DNA from: Candidatus Acetothermia bacterium JdFR-48
GTDB lineage: Bacteria; Bipolaricaulota; Bipolaricaulia; Bipolaricaulales; Bipolaricaulaceae
NCBI GenBank assembly: GCA_002011425.1
Contig: MTNJ01000013.1
Coordinates: 1-64,000 of the forward strand
Direction of reading: 5' to 3'
Length of the DNA: 64,000 bases
Positions 61,766 to 64,000 of the stretch are shown piece after piece. The notes below the pieces were generated by a model that saw only the letters and a list, made by a program, of their open reading frames with translations, was not told the origin of the DNA and ran no database searches. Position numbers and translations under genes: made by a program. Numbering within the stretch: the first letter of the stretch is position 1; every line of letters starts with the position of its first letter.

Positions 61766-63118
61766 TCAGATCTCCCTCAGTTTGGGGTTGAAGATCCGGT
61801 CCAATGCGTGCCCGATCATGGTGAAGCCGAACCCGGTGAGCATAAGCATAAAGGCCGGCTCCAAGACCCAATAGTAGTGGCCCTGAAAGAGCGCACCCTT
61901 CCCTTGAGCGTCGGAGAGGAGTTTTCCCCAAGTGGGGAGCACTGGGTCGCCTAGCCCCAGGACAGAAAGGGCCGCCTCAAGAAAGACATATCCAGGTACG
62001 GCTAAGACAAACGCAGGGACGAGCATGGGCACGATCTTGGGGATGAGATACCGGAAGACAATACGCAGGTTTCTGGCACCGTAGCTTTTAGCCGCCTCAA
62101 TATAAGGGGCGTGTTTTTCCTGTAGAAATATTGCCCGGTAACTCTTAATCGAAGATTCAATGATATTGAGAATCAATAGGGTGGCCAAGATAGTCCAAAT
62201 GCTTTTAGAAAAGAACATCCCCACCATAATGAGGATAGGTAGAGTGGGGATGACCATACGGATCTCGGTGAGTCGCTGCACAAGTGAATCGGCCCAGCCA
62301 CCGAACCAGGCGCCTAAAGCAGCGATGATAATGGAGGTGATCATGGTCCCTAATGCCGCAGCGAGTCCAAATGAGAGAGCGACGGGAGTCCCCCACAAGA
62401 GGGCAATCATAATGTCACGGCGGCGATGGTCAGTCCCCGCCAGGCCGTGCACGGTCCCGTAAATGACCAGCTCGGTTTCGATCCAAGCACCCGGTTCGAA
62501 GAGATATGCCGTGATCTCAACCCGGTGCTTTCCCTTGAGAACCTTCCTCTCATCATGAGGGTCGTTGAAAAATCCTTCCTCCACCTTTTGGTCGCCGAAC
62601 TGTTTGATAAGTTGCTTATCAAGAGAAATGGGATACCAGAAACTTCCACTGCCGGAAACCGACTTGATGCTCATCCGACCGAACTTGATTTCCCGTCCAT
62701 CCGGGGTGGTCCAGGTCACAGAGACCAAGGGGCCCTTCTTCTTGAACTTCGGCTTGTAGACGATAGCGAGCTCCGAAGGCGGCACGTCGGCTTGATAATC
62801 GAAGGTGTAGGTAATGAAAACCTTCTTGGACGTTTTTCCCAGAGGTTCTTCCCTTATCTCTGCGTCCTCCATGGACGTGAGAATTAGTGTTTTGGGGAGC
62901 TTCTGGGGCGTGAAGTAGTTCACCCACACAGGCTTAGCGTTCACAGGATTGTAGCGCCACATCTCCTCACCGCCGCGCCAGAGTCTCACCGCTTCACCAT
63001 AGGGAATAGTGATGACGGCGTAGATGGCGAGCCCGACGATAAAGGAAAGGATAATAAGGCCCCCGAGTGCCGATTTGTAACGAGTAAGTTCACGTAAAAC
63101 CGGGAGCACCTTCCTCAT
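61766..63118 (-). CDS. Oligopeptide-type ABC transporter permease (OppC-like) with large extracytoplasmic insert
   Basis: 450 residues, about 150 longer than usual for the family. TM1 at about 18-38 is followed by a soluble beta-rich segment to about 225, then the normal core GTDHRRRDIMIALLWGTPVA, five TMs and the EAA loop YIEAAKSYGARNLRIVFRYL. The insert has no motif I know (FITYTFDYQADVPPSELAIV); it faces the periplasm and might contact the binding protein or substrate. ATG overlaps the oppB stop. Confidence 0.87.
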   Translation of the reverse strand: MRKVLPVLRELTRYKSALGGLIILSFIVGLAIYAVITIPYGEAVRLWRGGEEMWRYNPVNAKPVWVNYFTPQKLPKTLILTSMEDAEIREEPLGKTSKKVFITYTFDYQADVPPSELAIVYKPKFKKKGPLVSVTWTTPDGREIKFGRMSIKSVSGSGSFWYPISLDKQLIKQFGDQKVEEGFFNDPHDERKVLKGKHRVEITAYLFEPGAWIETELVIYGTVHGLAGTDHRRRDIMIALLWGTPVALSFGLAAALGTMITSIIIAALGAWFGGWADSLVQRLTEIRMVIPTLPILIMVGMFFSKSIWTILATLLILNIIESSIKSYRAIFLQEKHAPYIEAAKSYGARNLRIVFRYLIPKIVPMLVPAFVLAVPGYVFLEAALSVLGLGDPVLPTWGKLLSDAQGKGALFQGHYYWVLEPAFMLMLTGFGFTMIGHALDRIFNPKLREI

Positions 63119-64000
63119 GCCGTGCTACCTCCTCCGACTTTGATCCGGGGATCGACGATAGCATAGATAAAATCAAGCAAAAATACCGTGATGCCCAACA
63201 GATATGCATAGATCATCGTCAATCCCACGATGACCGGTGTATCAAACCCGTTTATCGCTTGCATATAAAGCGAGCCAAGTCCCGGCCAGTTGAAGACTGA
63301 CTCAGTGATGATCGCTCCCATCCACGCTCCAATGAGCATCAAAGCGAAGCTAGTGATGATAGGGGGGAGAGTTGGGCGAAGGATATAGCGCCTCTCTAAT
63401 GCGCGACCGGGAACTCCCTTGGCTTTGGCCATCTCTACGTAGTCTTCACTAGAGTAGATGAGAAAGAAGGTGCGCCAGCTATAAACGCTGGCAAAGATGT
63501 AAGCGATGAACCATGCAAGCAAGGGGAGGACCATATGCTGAACTACACTGAATGCGTAGGCCAGCATGGTTTTAGGAGGAGGAATGCTCACAAATCCGCC
63601 GAACGGCAGCAGTCTGAGCTGGGCGGCAAAAATCATGATGAGTATGATCCCATAAAACCATGCGGGAGCAGTGGACAGTGGCGCCAAAGAAACAGACATC
63701 CTATCCCAAATGCTGCCGTAGCGGCGGGATAGGATAAGGGCTACAAAGATGGAGGTTAAAAAGACGATCAAACTGGCCGTGGTGAAGAGGAGAACGGAAT
63801 AAGGGAGCCGCTCCTGGATGATGATCCACACCTTCTTGGAGCCACTTGTACTGTGGATGTGCTCGGCAAAGCCGAAATCGAGCACGAGCGCATCTCCCAG
63901 GTAACGGAAGGCCCGCGATTTCCAGAAGTACTTGTCGAACCGAATAAAAGGCTTGTCGAGCTCTAAGCGTTCAATTTCCAACTGTATAAGTTGTTGTGCG
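63115..64000 (-). CDS. Oligopeptide-type ABC transporter permease (OppB-like; 5' end outside window)
   Basis: 295 codons visible and open to the window edge. Contains the OppB pattern: IIQERLPYSVLLFTTASLIV, TAPAWFYGIILIMIF, EAA loop YVEMAKAKGVPGRALERRYI, and a terminal TM ending YAIVDPRIKVGGG. The first TM expected for OppB is not in view, so the true start lies beyond base 64000, although a TTG at 63981 is in frame. The substrate-binding protein gene is not in the window. Confidence 0.88.
   Translation of the reverse strand, partial: AQQLIQLEIERLELDKPFIRFDKYFWKSRAFRYLGDALVLDFGFAEHIHSTSGSKKVWIIIQERLPYSVLLFTTASLIVFLTSIFVALILSRRYGSIWDRMSVSLAPLSTAPAWFYGIILIMIFAAQLRLLPFGGFVSIPPPKTMLAYAFSVVQHMVLPLLAWFIAYIFASVYSWRTFFLIYSSEDYVEMAKAKGVPGRALERRYILRPTLPPIITSFALMLIGAWMGAIITESVFNWPGLGSLYMQAINGFDTPVIVGLTMIYAYLLGITVFLLDFIYAIVDPRIKVGGGSTA

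Noticed and set aside
1-64000. CRISPR arrays, rRNA, insertion sequences or prophage
   Set aside because: No regularly spaced direct repeats, rRNA segments, transposase frames or phage structural genes were seen. The recombinase at 38.3-38.9 kb is the only mobile-element-like gene.

Overview
The window is a gene-dense, high-GC bacterial chromosome segment with about 68 protein genes, two clearly decayed genes and one tRNA. The content suggests an anaerobic, double-membraned, possibly thermophilic bacterium: VorB/Kor-type 2-oxoacid:ferredoxin oxidoreductase, rubrerythrin plus superoxide reductase under a Fur/PerR-type regulator, ATP-type PEP carboxykinase, a LolA-like lipoprotein-sorting protein beside an RND exporter, Trk K+ uptake and an Mrp-type cation antiporter. 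I would guess a deep-branching candidate phylum such as Bipolaricaulota (OP1), but this is an inference from gene content and no rRNA is present to test it.

Layout. 1-1.5 kb: leuD-leuB. 1.6-6.9 kb: a secreted Gly/Lys-tailed protein, then an RND/MMPL export operon (tetR, small secreted protein, MMPL, LolA-like) read from one promoter with an operator on its start point. 7-18 kb: a HAD hydrolase, then a long minus-strand operon of MoxR ATPase, DUF58, two VWA-type membrane proteins, an esterase and three unrecognised envelope proteins. This operon is headed by tRNA-Ala(GGC), whose 3' end abuts the first reading frame. 18-24 kb: homoserine dehydrogenase, a dead patatin gene, a double-ACT protein, an O-antigen-ligase/TPR protein, rpsI-rpmE and a creatininase-family hydrolase. 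24-31.7 kb: pckA, two divergent trkH/trkA pairs, a PPC-domain protein and a dead bacterial eRF1-like gene. 31.7-38 kb: nitroreductase, a ribbon-helix-helix protein, panB, a small membrane protein and a seven-gene Mrp antiporter operon (E-F-G-A'/SBP-B-C-D). 38.3-39.1 kb: a solitary minimal tyrosine recombinase set among inverted repeats. 39-46 kb: HD phosphohydrolase, MerR-like protein, mutL, diacylglycerol-kinase-like gene, dinB and a PAS-GAF-GAF-HD-GYP protein. 46-48 kb: anaerobic oxidative-stress cluster. 48-55.5 kb: a LacI-type regulator with a perfect self-operator, a TRAP transporter, a DapA-family aldolase, a URO-D-family protein and an L-fucose-isomerase-family protein; the 49-54 kb part is visibly richer in A+T than its surroundings. 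56-64 kb: Nudix hydrolase and a continuous minus-strand run from an oligopeptide ABC transporter through an S1-domain protein into korDABC.

The observations I find most unusual are four. First, an Mrp antiporter subunit carries a C-terminal domain that resembles a family-3 periplasmic solute-binding protein. Second, the recombinase promoter is embedded in a perfect GGTGACATA/TATGTCACC inverted repeat, with related half-sites nearby. Third, the first gene of the MoxR/VWA operon has no ordinary start codon after the tRNA that precedes it. Fourth, several promoters place the -10 box only 8-12 nt before the start codon without a Shine-Dalgarno sequence, which suggests leaderless transcripts. All functions are inferred from reading motifs by eye; no database search was possible.
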